A stretch of 64,000 nt of DNA from positions 62,001 to 126,000 of the forward strand of contig NZ_JACVCU010000009.1 in assembly GCF_014518425.1 (NCBI RefSeq), written 5' to 3'. The notes beneath the pieces were generated by a model, which searched no databases, was not told where the DNA came from, and saw only the letters and a program-made list of their open reading frames with translations. A program made the position numbers and the translations under genes. The DNA is from Terrabacter sp. MAHUQ-38 (lineage in GTDB: Bacteria; Actinomycetota; Actinomycetes; Actinomycetales; Dermatophilaceae). This document shows, piece by piece, positions 17,846 to 26,396 of this stretch (position 1 is its first letter; every line of letters begins with the position of its first letter).

Positions 17846-18817
17846 ATGAGCACCACCACGCTGGGGCGAACACCGCCCCCCACGGTCGACAAGGCACCTG
17901 CGCCGAAGCCCCGCCGTCATCGGCTGAGCCCGCGGGCCCGCCGGGAGGCCATGTGGTTCTACGTCTTCGTCTCGCCCTGGCTGGTCGGGTTCCTCGTGTT
18001 CCTCCTCGGGCCGATGATCGCCTCGCTGTACCTGTCGCTGACCGAGTGGGACACGTTCACGGCGCCGACATGGGTGGGGCTGCAGAACTACGTCACGCTC
18101 CTTCGTGACGACCCCGTGTTCTGGAAGGCCCTGTGGAACACGTTCTACTACGCGGCCATCTCGGTACCGCTCGGGCTGGCCCTCGGGCTGTGGCTCGCGA
18201 ACCTGCTCAACAAGCAGGTCCGCGGCCAACGGGCCTTCCGGACACTCATCTACCTGCCGACGCTCGTCCCGCTCGTCGCGACGGCGATGATCTTCAAGAT
18301 GGTGCTCGCGCCGTCGGGGCCGCTCAACCAGCTCCTCGGCTTCGTCGGGATCTCAGGCCCGGCCTGGCTGCTCGACAGCGACTGGGTCAAGCCGGCCCTC
18401 ATCGTGCTGTCGGTGTGGGGCGCGGGCGGCGCCACGGTGCTGCTGCTCGCCGCGATGCGCGGCATCCCGCGCGAGCTGTACGAGGCCGCCGAGGTCGACG
18501 GAGCCGGACCCATCCGCCAGTTCTGGAGCATCACCGTGCCCCAGCTCACGCCGATCATCTTCTTCAACCTGGTGATGGGCCTGATCGGGGCCTTCCAGAT
18601 CTTCTCGCAGGTCTACATCCTGACCAAGCCCGTGGGCGGGCCGAACAACTCGAGCCAGATGATGGTGCCGCTGCTCTTCAACGAGGCGTTCTCCTTCTAC
18701 CACATGGGTTACGCGTCGGCGATCTCCTGGCTGCTGTTCGCCGTGATCCTGGTGTTCACCCTGCTCGCCTTCCGCACCACGCGGAAATGGGTGTTCTACG
18801 AGACGGAGGTCGGCTGA
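17846..18817 (+). CDS. ABC sugar transporter permease (MalF type)
   Basis: 323 aa with six hydrophobic segments, beginning WFYVFVSPWLVGFLVFLLGPMIASLYLSL, and EAA loop YEAAEVDGAGPIRQFWSITVP. The first 38 residues form a Pro/Arg-rich cytoplasmic tail. ATG 17846 lies four bases after the binding-protein stop, with GGTGAGG upstream. Its stop overlaps the next ATG by one base (TGATG). Confidence 0.92.
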   Translation: MSTTTLGRTPPPTVDKAPAPKPRRHRLSPRARREAMWFYVFVSPWLVGFLVFLLGPMIASLYLSLTEWDTFTAPTWVGLQNYVTLLRDDPVFWKALWNTFYYAAISVPLGLALGLWLANLLNKQVRGQRAFRTLIYLPTLVPLVATAMIFKMVLAPSGPLNQLLGFVGISGPAWLLDSDWVKPALIVLSVWGAGGATVLLLAAMRGIPRELYEAAEVDGAGPIRQFWSITVPQLTPIIFFNLVMGLIGAFQIFSQVYILTKPVGGPNNSSQMMVPLLFNEAFSFYHMGYASAISWLLFAVILVFTLLAFRTTRKWVFYETEVG

Positions 18818-19734
18818 TGTCAGTGCTCATTCAGGCCCAGACGACAGCGGCCGAGGTCGCTCCGAGTCCCGGCAGGGGGACCCGGGTGCTGCGCGCCTTC
18901 AAGGCAACCCCGTTCACCTACGCGACGCTCACCGTGGTCTCGGCCCTGCTGTCGGTGCCTCTCGTGTTCGTCGTGTCGATCGCGCTCTCCAGCGACCAGA
19001 CGGTCAACGCCAACACCTTCACGGTGCTGCCACACGAGTTCCACTGGGAGAACTTCGTGCGCGTGTTCGGCACGGAGCTGCCCATGGGCCGGTTCCTGCT
19101 CAACTCCGTGCTCATCTCGCTCGGGGCGGTCGTGGGCCAGGTGCTCTCCAGCGGCCTCGTCGGGTACGCGTTCGCCCGCCTGCGGGCGCCCGGCAAGAAC
19201 GTGCTCTTCATGGTCGTCATCGCCACGATGATGATCCCCGCCCAGATCACGATGATCCCGCAGTTCCTGCTCTTCAAGGAGCTCGGCTGGGTGAACACGT
19301 TCCTGCCGCTCATCGTGCCGAACTTCTTCTCGAACGCCTTCAACGTCTTCCTCGTGCGGCAGTTCGTCTCGCGCCTGTCGAGCGACATCGACGAGGCCGC
19401 GATGGTCGACGGCCTGGGCTTCTTCGCCATCTACTGGCGGATCATGCTGCCGATGCTGTGGCCGATCCTCATCGCCATCGGGATCTTCACCCTGACGCAC
19501 GCCTGGGGTGACTTCATGGGGCCGCTGATCTACCTCAACGACGAGTCGAAGATGCCGCTGTCGCTCGGTGTGCAGTACATCACCAGCACGTCCCAGGCTC
19601 TCCAGGCCCCGCCGTGGAACTCCGTCATGGTGGGCTCCATCCTGCTCACCGTCCCGATGATCGCCGTCTACTACTTCGGCCAGCGCTACCTCTACGAGAT
19701 GGACATCAGCGGCGGCAGTGCGGGTGTCAAGTGA
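18817..19734 (+). CDS. ABC sugar transporter permease (MalG type)
   Basis: 305 aa, six hydrophobic segments and EAA loop DEAAMVDGLGFFAIYWRIMLP. It is coupled upstream to the partner permease (TGATG) and downstream to the GH35 gene (GTGA overlap at 19731). As in the first importer, no ATPase gene follows. Confidence 0.92.
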   Translation: MSVLIQAQTTAAEVAPSPGRGTRVLRAFKATPFTYATLTVVSALLSVPLVFVVSIALSSDQTVNANTFTVLPHEFHWENFVRVFGTELPMGRFLLNSVLISLGAVVGQVLSSGLVGYAFARLRAPGKNVLFMVVIATMMIPAQITMIPQFLLFKELGWVNTFLPLIVPNFFSNAFNVFLVRQFVSRLSSDIDEAAMVDGLGFFAIYWRIMLPMLWPILIAIGIFTLTHAWGDFMGPLIYLNDESKMPLSLGVQYITSTSQALQAPPWNSVMVGSILLTVPMIAVYYFGQRYLYEMDISGGSAGVK

Positions 19735-22460
19735 CGGTGGAGACGGCGAGCCGTGCCGGGAGCGACGCGGCGGTGCCGTCGGTGACGGTCGATGCCGACG
19801 GCATCACGATCGACGGCACGCCTCGCACCCTGTTGTGTGCGTCCCTGTTCTACTTCCGCCTGCCCCGACAGGAGTGGCGCCGGCGGCTCGAGCAGGTGCG
19901 CGACTCGGGGTACCACTGCGTCGACGTCTACCTGCCCTGGAACTTCCACGAGCTCGCGCCGGGTGAGTGGTCGTTCGACGGTCGCGGCGACGCCGCAGCC
20001 TTCCTCGACCTCGCGGCCGAGGTGGGGCTCATGGTCATCGCGCGACCGGGGCCCTACATCTGCTCCGAGTGGGACGGCGGGGGCCTGCCGGCCTGGCTCG
20101 GCCTCGACCCGGACCTGCGCGTGCGACAGAACGACGCCGCGTTCCTGACCCACGTCCGGCGGTGGTTCGACCAGGTCATGCCGATGCTCGCCGCCCGGCA
20201 GCACGACGCGGGCGGCCCGGTGGTGATGGTGCAGCTGGAGAACGAGCTGGACTTCTTCGACTGCTCGGACCGTGCCGGCTATCTCGGGGCCCTGCGCGAC
20301 ATGGCCCTCGACCACGGGATCACCGTGCCGCTCGTCGCCTGTGCCGGTCAGGGCGACCTGCAGGGAGCCACCGGTGAGGTCGACGGCGTCATCCCCGCGT
20401 TCAACTTCTACCCGGCGGACGACAGCCCCGACATCGAGCCGGAGGTGCGCCACTACGCCGAGCTGGCTCATGGCCTGGGCCTGCCGCTCCTCGTGACCGA
20501 GACCAACCGGAGCCACCGCACGCTGCGGCGGCTGCTGGCGAGCGGCGCCTCGCTCATCGCCCCGTACCTCCAGTCGTCGGGATGGAACTTCGGGTTCACG
20601 CCGGCGACCGGCAACTGGGGCCGGCCGGGCAGCTTCATGAGCCACGGCTACGACTTCGGCGGCTACGTCTCGTCGACGGGGGCCGCCCGAGCGGAGTACC
20701 GCGAGGCCCAGGTGCTCGCCCGGGTGCTCGACACGCTCGGCCTCCGGCTCGCCCGGTCACGCCCCGCTGATCCAGCCACGGTGGTGCGGCTCAGTGCCGA
20801 GTTCCCCACGAGCAGCGCCCCATCCGCGTTGGACCTCAGCGGGGGAGGGCGACTGGTGGCAGTGCCCAACCTCGGCGACGAGGCCGGCAGCGCAACCGCC
20901 CATCTCCCGGACGGCGACGTGACGTTCAGCGTCGCCGGTGGTGCGGCGCCTCTCGTCCTGCTGGACGTGCCCCTCGCCGAGTGGGGTGTCGACGCCACGA
21001 TGGCGCTCGCCAGCGCGGATCTCGTAGCGGTCGCCGCCGAGGCCGGGAGGCTCGAGCTGACGTTCGCGTCGGACGTGCCGGTGACCGTGGTGCTCCACGG
21101 TCTGCACGACGCCGTGGCCCCGAGCGGGGGCACGGTGACGAACGTGGGCGACCGCGCCACCGTGTCGCTGCCGGCGCCCGGGCCGGGCCGTCCCGAGCAG
21201 ACGCTCGTGGTCGGCAGCGACGGGTCCGGGCGTCACGTCGAGGTGCACGTGCGCGCACGGACCACGGTGGACACGGCATCCGCCACTGAGCCTGACGCCG
21301 GCGAGCGAGGCACCCGCGAGGACGCAGCCGCGCCGGACGTCGTCGTGTCGCAGGTGAACGTCAGGGCAGGCCGGCCCCAGCCGCCCGTGACGTACGCGCC
21401 GGGCGCGGCGCCGCCGTTGGAGGCCCTCGGCGTCTACCGCGGCAGGGGCACGTATGCCGCGACCGCGGACCTGACCGGCGTCTCCCAGCTGCTCGTCGTC
21501 GGTGCCTGCGACGTGCTCGACCTGCGCGTCGGCGGCGTGTGCCTGCCCTCGAGCGCGACATTCGGTGCGACACAGAGTGTGGATGTCACTGCAGCACAAG
21601 GGAACACGGCCATCACCGCGGTCGTCGAGATCTGGGGCCATGCCAACTTCGACGACGCGCGGCTGCCGGCGCTGCGCCTGGGCGGGCTGCGAGGACTCGG
21701 CTCGGTGTGGGCGGTCCGGGACGCCCGCGACATCACCGCGCTCTGGCGCGTGGTCCCGGAGGGACAGTGGGCTGGGTCTCCCGCCCCGATCCGCTCGCTC
21801 GGCGGGTGGAGCAGCACCAGGGTCGGCGCCCCCATCACCTACGAACGCGACCTCGGCCTCGACCAGCTGGTCGACCACGTCCTCCGCCTCGAGGGGCTGC
21901 GCGAACCGGCGCTCGTGCGGGTCGACTCGGGGGCGACCCGTGCCGTGACGGCCGAGGACCCTTGGCTGCTCATGCCTGCGGGCACCGGCTCGCGCGTCAC
22001 CGTGACCGTGCCCCACGACCCGAGCCGCCGGCCGCTGCGGCCGCAGCTCCTGCAGGTGACCCCCGTGCACGGGTGGTCCTGCGCGGTCGAGCCCGACACG
22101 GTGCTGACGCGGTACGCCGCCCGCCTCGACGAGGACGGCGCGGTGGTCGACCTGCCCCTCACCCTCGAGCCCGGCACCGAGCTCTGGCTCGACGTCGACG
22201 TCCCGGCGCTGCCGGACGGACACGTCATCGCGGTCGACGGCGAGGACCTGCGCGTCACCGCCTGGCTCGGAGGCGAGTGTCTGGGTCGGCTGTGGACCGG
22301 GCCCGGGCGTCCGCCGTTCACCGGCGGCGACCCGGACCGGCTGTGGCTGCCCGCCGCCTGGACCACCCACGCCTCACGTCTCACCCTGGCGGTACGTGGC
22401 ACCCGCGGCTTCGACCCGTCCACCCTGAACGCCATCCGGCTCGCCCCAGCCCTCGGCTGA
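19731..22460 (+). CDS. Large GH35-like beta-galactosidase, divergent active-site motif
   Basis: 909 aa, no signal peptide. The N-terminal barrel is clearly GH35: SLFYFRLPRQEWRRRLEQVRDSGYHCVDVYLPWNFHE, RPGPYICSEWDGGGLPAWL, and VQLENELDFF with acid/base E172. The nucleophile position is E257 in LLVTETNRSH, unlike the usual MEYWNGWFDHWG-type motif found in the neighbour at 22512. Residues 390-909 are beta-rich domains, ending in a jelly roll (GGECLGRLWTGPGRPPF). The GTG start overlaps the permease stop by four bases. Intracellular location and coupling to the importer suggest it trims imported beta-galactosides; the altered motif allows a different sugar. Confidence 0.85.
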   Translation: MTVETASRAGSDAAVPSVTVDADGITIDGTPRTLLCASLFYFRLPRQEWRRRLEQVRDSGYHCVDVYLPWNFHELAPGEWSFDGRGDAAAFLDLAAEVGLMVIARPGPYICSEWDGGGLPAWLGLDPDLRVRQNDAAFLTHVRRWFDQVMPMLAARQHDAGGPVVMVQLENELDFFDCSDRAGYLGALRDMALDHGITVPLVACAGQGDLQGATGEVDGVIPAFNFYPADDSPDIEPEVRHYAELAHGLGLPLLVTETNRSHRTLRRLLASGASLIAPYLQSSGWNFGFTPATGNWGRPGSFMSHGYDFGGYVSSTGAARAEYREAQVLARVLDTLGLRLARSRPADPATVVRLSAEFPTSSAPSALDLSGGGRLVAVPNLGDEAGSATAHLPDGDVTFSVAGGAAPLVLLDVPLAEWGVDATMALASADLVAVAAEAGRLELTFASDVPVTVVLHGLHDAVAPSGGTVTNVGDRATVSLPAPGPGRPEQTLVVGSDGSGRHVEVHVRARTTVDTASATEPDAGERGTREDAAAPDVVVSQVNVRAGRPQPPVTYAPGAAPPLEALGVYRGRGTYAATADLTGVSQLLVVGACDVLDLRVGGVCLPSSATFGATQSVDVTAAQGNTAITAVVEIWGHANFDDARLPALRLGGLRGLGSVWAVRDARDITALWRVVPEGQWAGSPAPIRSLGGWSSTRVGAPITYERDLGLDQLVDHVLRLEGLREPALVRVDSGATRAVTAEDPWLLMPAGTGSRVTVTVPHDPSRRPLRPQLLQVTPVHGWSCAVEPDTVLTRYAARLDEDGAVVDLPLTLEPGTELWLDVDVPALPDGHVIAVDGEDLRVTAWLGGECLGRLWTGPGRPPFTGGDPDRLWLPAAWTTHASRLTLAVRGTRGFDPSTLNAIRLAPALG

Positions 22461-22511
22461 GCGCGCGCCCCGCCCGACATCCGACCGACCGACTCGACCC
22501 GAGGACACCGC

Positions 22512-24311
22512 ATGAGCGAGCGCGCCACCGCGCCGGAGGCCACAGACCACCGCCCCAGACGATTCGAGATCGGGGCCGAGAGCTTCCTGCTCGACGGCGA
22601 CCCGATGCGGGTCATCGCGGGCGCCCTGCACTACTTCCGGGTGCACCCGGGCCAGTGGTCCGACCGCATCGCCAAGGCGAAGATGTTGGGGCTCAACGCG
22701 ATCGAGACGTACGTCCCGTGGAACGCCCACGAGCCGCAGCCGGGTCAGGTGAGCTTCGACGGTCAGCTCGACCTCCCACGCTTCCTCGACCTCGTCGCGG
22801 AGGCGGGCCTGCTCGCCATCGTCCGGCCGGGGCCCTACATCTGCGCCGAGTGGGACGGTGGTGGCCTTCCCGGCTGGCTCTTCCGCGATCCCGCCGTCGG
22901 GGTGCGCACGAGTGAAGAGGTGTACCTGCGGGCGGTGCGCACCTGGTTCGAGACGCTCCTGCCCGTCGTCGCGCAGCGGCAGGTGACCCGCGGTGGGCCG
23001 GTGATCCTCGTGCAGGTCGAGAACGAGTACGGCGCGTACGGCGACGACGAGGTCTACCTCAAGTCGATCGTGTCGTTCATGCGCGACGCCGGCATCGAGG
23101 TGCCGCTCGTCACGTGTGACCAGGCCGACCCGGGGATGTTCGAGCGGGGTGGGTTGGGCGACGTGCACAAGACGGCCACCTTCGGGTCCCGCTCGCCCGA
23201 GCGACTGGCCATCCTGCGCGAGGCCCAGCCCGACGGGCCGCTCATGTGCATGGAGTACTGGAACGGCTGGTTCGACCACTGGGGCGCCCCCCACCACGTC
23301 ACCGACGCCGCCGGGCAGGCCGCCGACCTCGACGACCTCCTCGCGGCGGGAGCGTCGGTGAACCTCTACATGGTGCACGGCGGGACGAACTTCGGCCTGA
23401 CCAACGGCGCGAACGACAAGGGCATCTACCAGCCCACCGTGACGTCGTACGACTACGACGCCCCGCTGTCGGAGGACGGGTGGCCCACCGCGAAGTACTG
23501 GGCCTTCCGCGAGGCGATCGCACGGCACGCGGTGGTCCCGGACGAGACACCGGGCACCCGGCCCGTCGCCCCGACCCCCGCCCTGCGCCTCGAGCGGTCG
23601 GCGTCCCTCGCCTCCGTCGTCGAGCACCTGGGGCTGCCGGTCGAGACGGCGCACGTGCCCACGACGGACGAGCTCGGTCACTACCAGGGCTTCACGCTCT
23701 ACGCTGCCGACCTGCCGGCTCGCGGTGCCCCCGTGCTGCTGTCGGTCGCCGAGGTGCGCGACCGCGCGATCGTGGCCGTGGACCGGGTGCCCGTCGGCAC
23801 GCTCTCCCGGTCGGACAAGGCGTTCTGCATTCCGCTCCCGGCGGGTGGGCCGGCAGAGCTCACCCTGCTCGTCGAGGACCAGGGCCGGGTCAACTACGGC
23901 GTACGCATCGGCGAGGCCAAGGGCGTCCTCGGGCCCGTTCTGCTCGACGACGAGGAGCTGCGCGGATGGCGCAGCCGACCGCTGCGGCTCGAGCCCGACA
24001 CGGTGCTGCCGCACGCGACGCCCGTCACGTCGACGTCGGTGACCGGCCCAGTCTTCGCCGTCGCCTCCTTCGAGCTGGAGGCCGCCGCCGACCTCCACCT
24101 CGACACCGGCTCCTGGGGCAAGGGGGTCGCCTGGGTCAACGGCTTCTGCCTCGGGCGCTACTGGAGCCGAGGCCCACAGCGCACCCTCTACGTGCCGGGG
24201 CCCGCCACCCTCCCGGGCGCGAACACCCTCGTGCTCTTCGAGCTGCACGGCGGTCGCGCCGAGGACCTGTCGTTCCGGCCTGCCCCTGACCTGGGCTCGA
24301 CGGAGGTCTGA
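22512..24311 (+). CDS. GH35 beta-galactosidase
   Basis: 599 aa, the usual bacterial GH35 length, no signal peptide. Motifs: GALHYFRVHPGQWSDRI, RPGPYICAEWDGGGLPGWL, acid/base E172 in VQVENEYGAYG, nucleophile E248 in CMEYWNGWFDHWG, and NLYMVHGGTNFG. The two C-terminal jelly-roll domains end with GVAWVNGFCLGRYWSRGPQRTLYVPG. Enzymes of this family release terminal beta-1,3- (and other) galactose. ATG 22512 follows GAGGA at good distance. It is the last gene of the operon started by the Tat lipoprotein gene; a 51-bp gap separates it from the larger GH35 paralogue. Confidence 0.94.
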   Translation: MSERATAPEATDHRPRRFEIGAESFLLDGDPMRVIAGALHYFRVHPGQWSDRIAKAKMLGLNAIETYVPWNAHEPQPGQVSFDGQLDLPRFLDLVAEAGLLAIVRPGPYICAEWDGGGLPGWLFRDPAVGVRTSEEVYLRAVRTWFETLLPVVAQRQVTRGGPVILVQVENEYGAYGDDEVYLKSIVSFMRDAGIEVPLVTCDQADPGMFERGGLGDVHKTATFGSRSPERLAILREAQPDGPLMCMEYWNGWFDHWGAPHHVTDAAGQAADLDDLLAAGASVNLYMVHGGTNFGLTNGANDKGIYQPTVTSYDYDAPLSEDGWPTAKYWAFREAIARHAVVPDETPGTRPVAPTPALRLERSASLASVVEHLGLPVETAHVPTTDELGHYQGFTLYAADLPARGAPVLLSVAEVRDRAIVAVDRVPVGTLSRSDKAFCIPLPAGGPAELTLLVEDQGRVNYGVRIGEAKGVLGPVLLDDEELRGWRSRPLRLEPDTVLPHATPVTSTSVTGPVFAVASFELEAAADLHLDTGSWGKGVAWVNGFCLGRYWSRGPQRTLYVPGPATLPGANTLVLFELHGGRAEDLSFRPAPDLGSTEV

Positions 24312-24442
24312 CCGGCGCCCCGCGACGGTTCAGCGCCCCGCGCCGAGGGGGCCTTCGCTTGCGCATCGCGCGTCATGGGTACGGACCCAGAGCCGGCACC
24401 GGCCAGCGGTCAGCGGTGCCGGTCGACGCAGAGGGAGAGCGC

Positions 24443-26164
24443 ATGACGACGGTGGCCGAGCACATCATCACCTCGCTGGCGAGCGCCGGAGTGAGCCAGA
24501 TCTGGGGCGTCGTCGGCGACGCGCTCAACCCGCTGACGGACGCGATCCGCACGGAGGACCGGATGGAGTGGGTCGGCGTCCGCCATGAGGAGGTGGCGGC
24601 GTTCGCGGTGAGCGCCCAGGCCCAGCTGACCGGGACGTTGGGCGTCTGCATGGGGACCGTCGGGCCCGGCTCGATCCACCTGCTCAACGGCCTCTACGAC
24701 GCCAAGAAGTCGCGAGCGCCCGTTCTCGCGATCTGTGGCCAGGTGCCCAGCGCCGAGATCGGGACCGACTTCTTCCAGGAGGTCGACAACAACGCCCTCT
24801 TCGCCGACGTGGCCCTGTGGTCCCAGAGCCTCACCTCGCCGGCGCAGCTGCCCCACCTGCTGGAGCAGGCTGTGAATGCCGCGTGCGCCGGACGGGGCGT
24901 CTCGGTGCTCACCCTGCCGGGTGACGTCGGCGACCTCGAGGTGCCCAAGGGCACCATGCCGTCCTCGTTCGCGCCCATGGCCCTCCCGACGGCCGCCCCG
25001 GACGCACAGGTCGACGCCGCCGTCACCGCCCTCTCGCAGGACGGCCCGGTGACGCTGCTCGTGGGGTGCGGTGCGCGTGGGGCGCCGCGCGAGGTGCTCG
25101 AGCTCGCCGAGGTCCTGGCGGCGCCGGTGGTGCTGACGTTGAAGGGCAAGGAGGGCCTCGAGCGCGACAACCCGTTCCAGGTCGGACAGTCCGGCCTGAT
25201 CGGCAACCCGGCAGCGGCCCAGGCGATGGACGCGTGCGAGGTCCTCGTCATGATCGGCACCGACTTCCCATACCGGGACTGGTACCCGACGGGCAAGACC
25301 GTCATCCAGCTCGACTCCCGGGGCGAGCACGTCGGGCGTCGGACCCCGGTGCAGCACGCGCTCGTCGGTGACGCGGCGGCGACGCTCAGGTCGCTCCTGC
25401 CGCGCCTTGACCGGCGGACCGACCGCGCTCACCTCGACGCCGCGGTGACGGCATACACCGAGTGGTGCCAGCGGCAGCGAGCCCTGCTCGACCCCCGTCA
25501 CGACCACCAGCTGCTCGGACGCGTGCGCGCCGTGTTCGACAACCCCGACGAGCGGATCCGGCCGGAGGCGGTTGCCGCCGCCATCGACCGGCTCGCGCCC
25601 GACACGACGATCTTCACGAGCGACACCGGCATGTCGACCGCCTGGGCCGCGCGCTTCGTGACGATGCGCGGCACGCGGCGGCTCGTCGGCTCCTACAACC
25701 TCGGCTCGATGGCGAACGCGGTCCCGATGGCGCTGGGCGCCCAGGCGCTCGACCGCACCCGGCCGGTCGTCGCGCTCGCCGGCGACGGCGGGCTGATGAT
25801 GCTGCTCGGTGACCTGCGGACGGCGGTGACCTACACCTTGCCGGTGGTGGTGGTCGTCTTCGACAACGGCAGCCTCGGGATGGTCAAGCTCGAACAGGAG
25901 CAGGGCGGCCTGCCCGAGTTCGGTACGGCGCTGGACAACCCGGACCTGTCTGCCGTGGCGGCGGCCATGGGGCTGACGAGCCGACGGGTCACCGATCCGG
26001 CGCAGCTCGACGAAGCCGTCGAGTGGGCGCTCGGGCAGGAGGGGCCGGTGCTCCTCGACGTCGTGACCAACCCCGAGGAGGTGGCGGTTCCACCGAAGCC
26101 GACGCTCGCGCAGGGATGGGGCTTCGCGATCGCCAAGGCGAAGGAGACCTTCGAGAGCCGCTAG
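24443..26164 (+). CDS. poxB: Thiamine-diphosphate pyruvate oxidase/dehydrogenase (PoxB type)
   Basis: 573 aa, nearly the same length as E. coli PoxB. The N-terminal PYR domain has the catalytic Glu in VGVRHEEVAAF (about residue 49-50); the middle FAD-binding-type domain spans about 190-330. The PP domain carries the ThDP/Mg motif GDGGLMMLLGDLRTAVTYTLPVVVVV...N (from about residue 447). It would convert pyruvate to acetate and CO2 with electron transfer to quinone or to oxygen. ATG 24443 follows GAGGGAG. Upstream frame continues but lacks a ribosome site. A link to sugar overflow metabolism is inferred; it may simply be an independent gene. Confidence 0.88.
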   Translation: MTTVAEHIITSLASAGVSQIWGVVGDALNPLTDAIRTEDRMEWVGVRHEEVAAFAVSAQAQLTGTLGVCMGTVGPGSIHLLNGLYDAKKSRAPVLAICGQVPSAEIGTDFFQEVDNNALFADVALWSQSLTSPAQLPHLLEQAVNAACAGRGVSVLTLPGDVGDLEVPKGTMPSSFAPMALPTAAPDAQVDAAVTALSQDGPVTLLVGCGARGAPREVLELAEVLAAPVVLTLKGKEGLERDNPFQVGQSGLIGNPAAAQAMDACEVLVMIGTDFPYRDWYPTGKTVIQLDSRGEHVGRRTPVQHALVGDAAATLRSLLPRLDRRTDRAHLDAAVTAYTEWCQRQRALLDPRHDHQLLGRVRAVFDNPDERIRPEAVAAAIDRLAPDTTIFTSDTGMSTAWAARFVTMRGTRRLVGSYNLGSMANAVPMALGAQALDRTRPVVALAGDGGLMMLLGDLRTAVTYTLPVVVVVFDNGSLGMVKLEQEQGGLPEFGTALDNPDLSAVAAAMGLTSRRVTDPAQLDEAVEWALGQEGPVLLDVVTNPEEVAVPPKPTLAQGWGFAIAKAKETFESR

Positions 26165-26396
26165 GCCCGCGGCCCGGCAGACCCGTGCCGCGATGTTCGG
26201 CCGTGATCGAGTTCGTGTGTTTGGGTGCGTGGTCTGGAACCCGATGCGGGCTTGCGTTTGCCTGTGTGGTGCCCTGTGGCGCCTCCGGCGTCACGTTCCC
26301 CTCAGGAGATCCGGTGACGACGTCGACACGGGAACCAGCCCGCAGGCCCCACAACCACCGTTCAGACCAGAACGCCACGCTGCCGGGAGGCCCCTC

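Noticed and set aside
24312-24442. Terminator hairpin after the second GH35 gene
   Set aside because: GGCGC/GCGCC repeats are present but short, overlapping and without a clear single stem.
26251-26262. CTTGCGTTTGCC upstream of the GH43 gene as a fourth GGWAAACGCWTTCC-type operator
   Set aside because: Only the GCGTTT-CC half matches; the other half-site is lost, so I would not call it.
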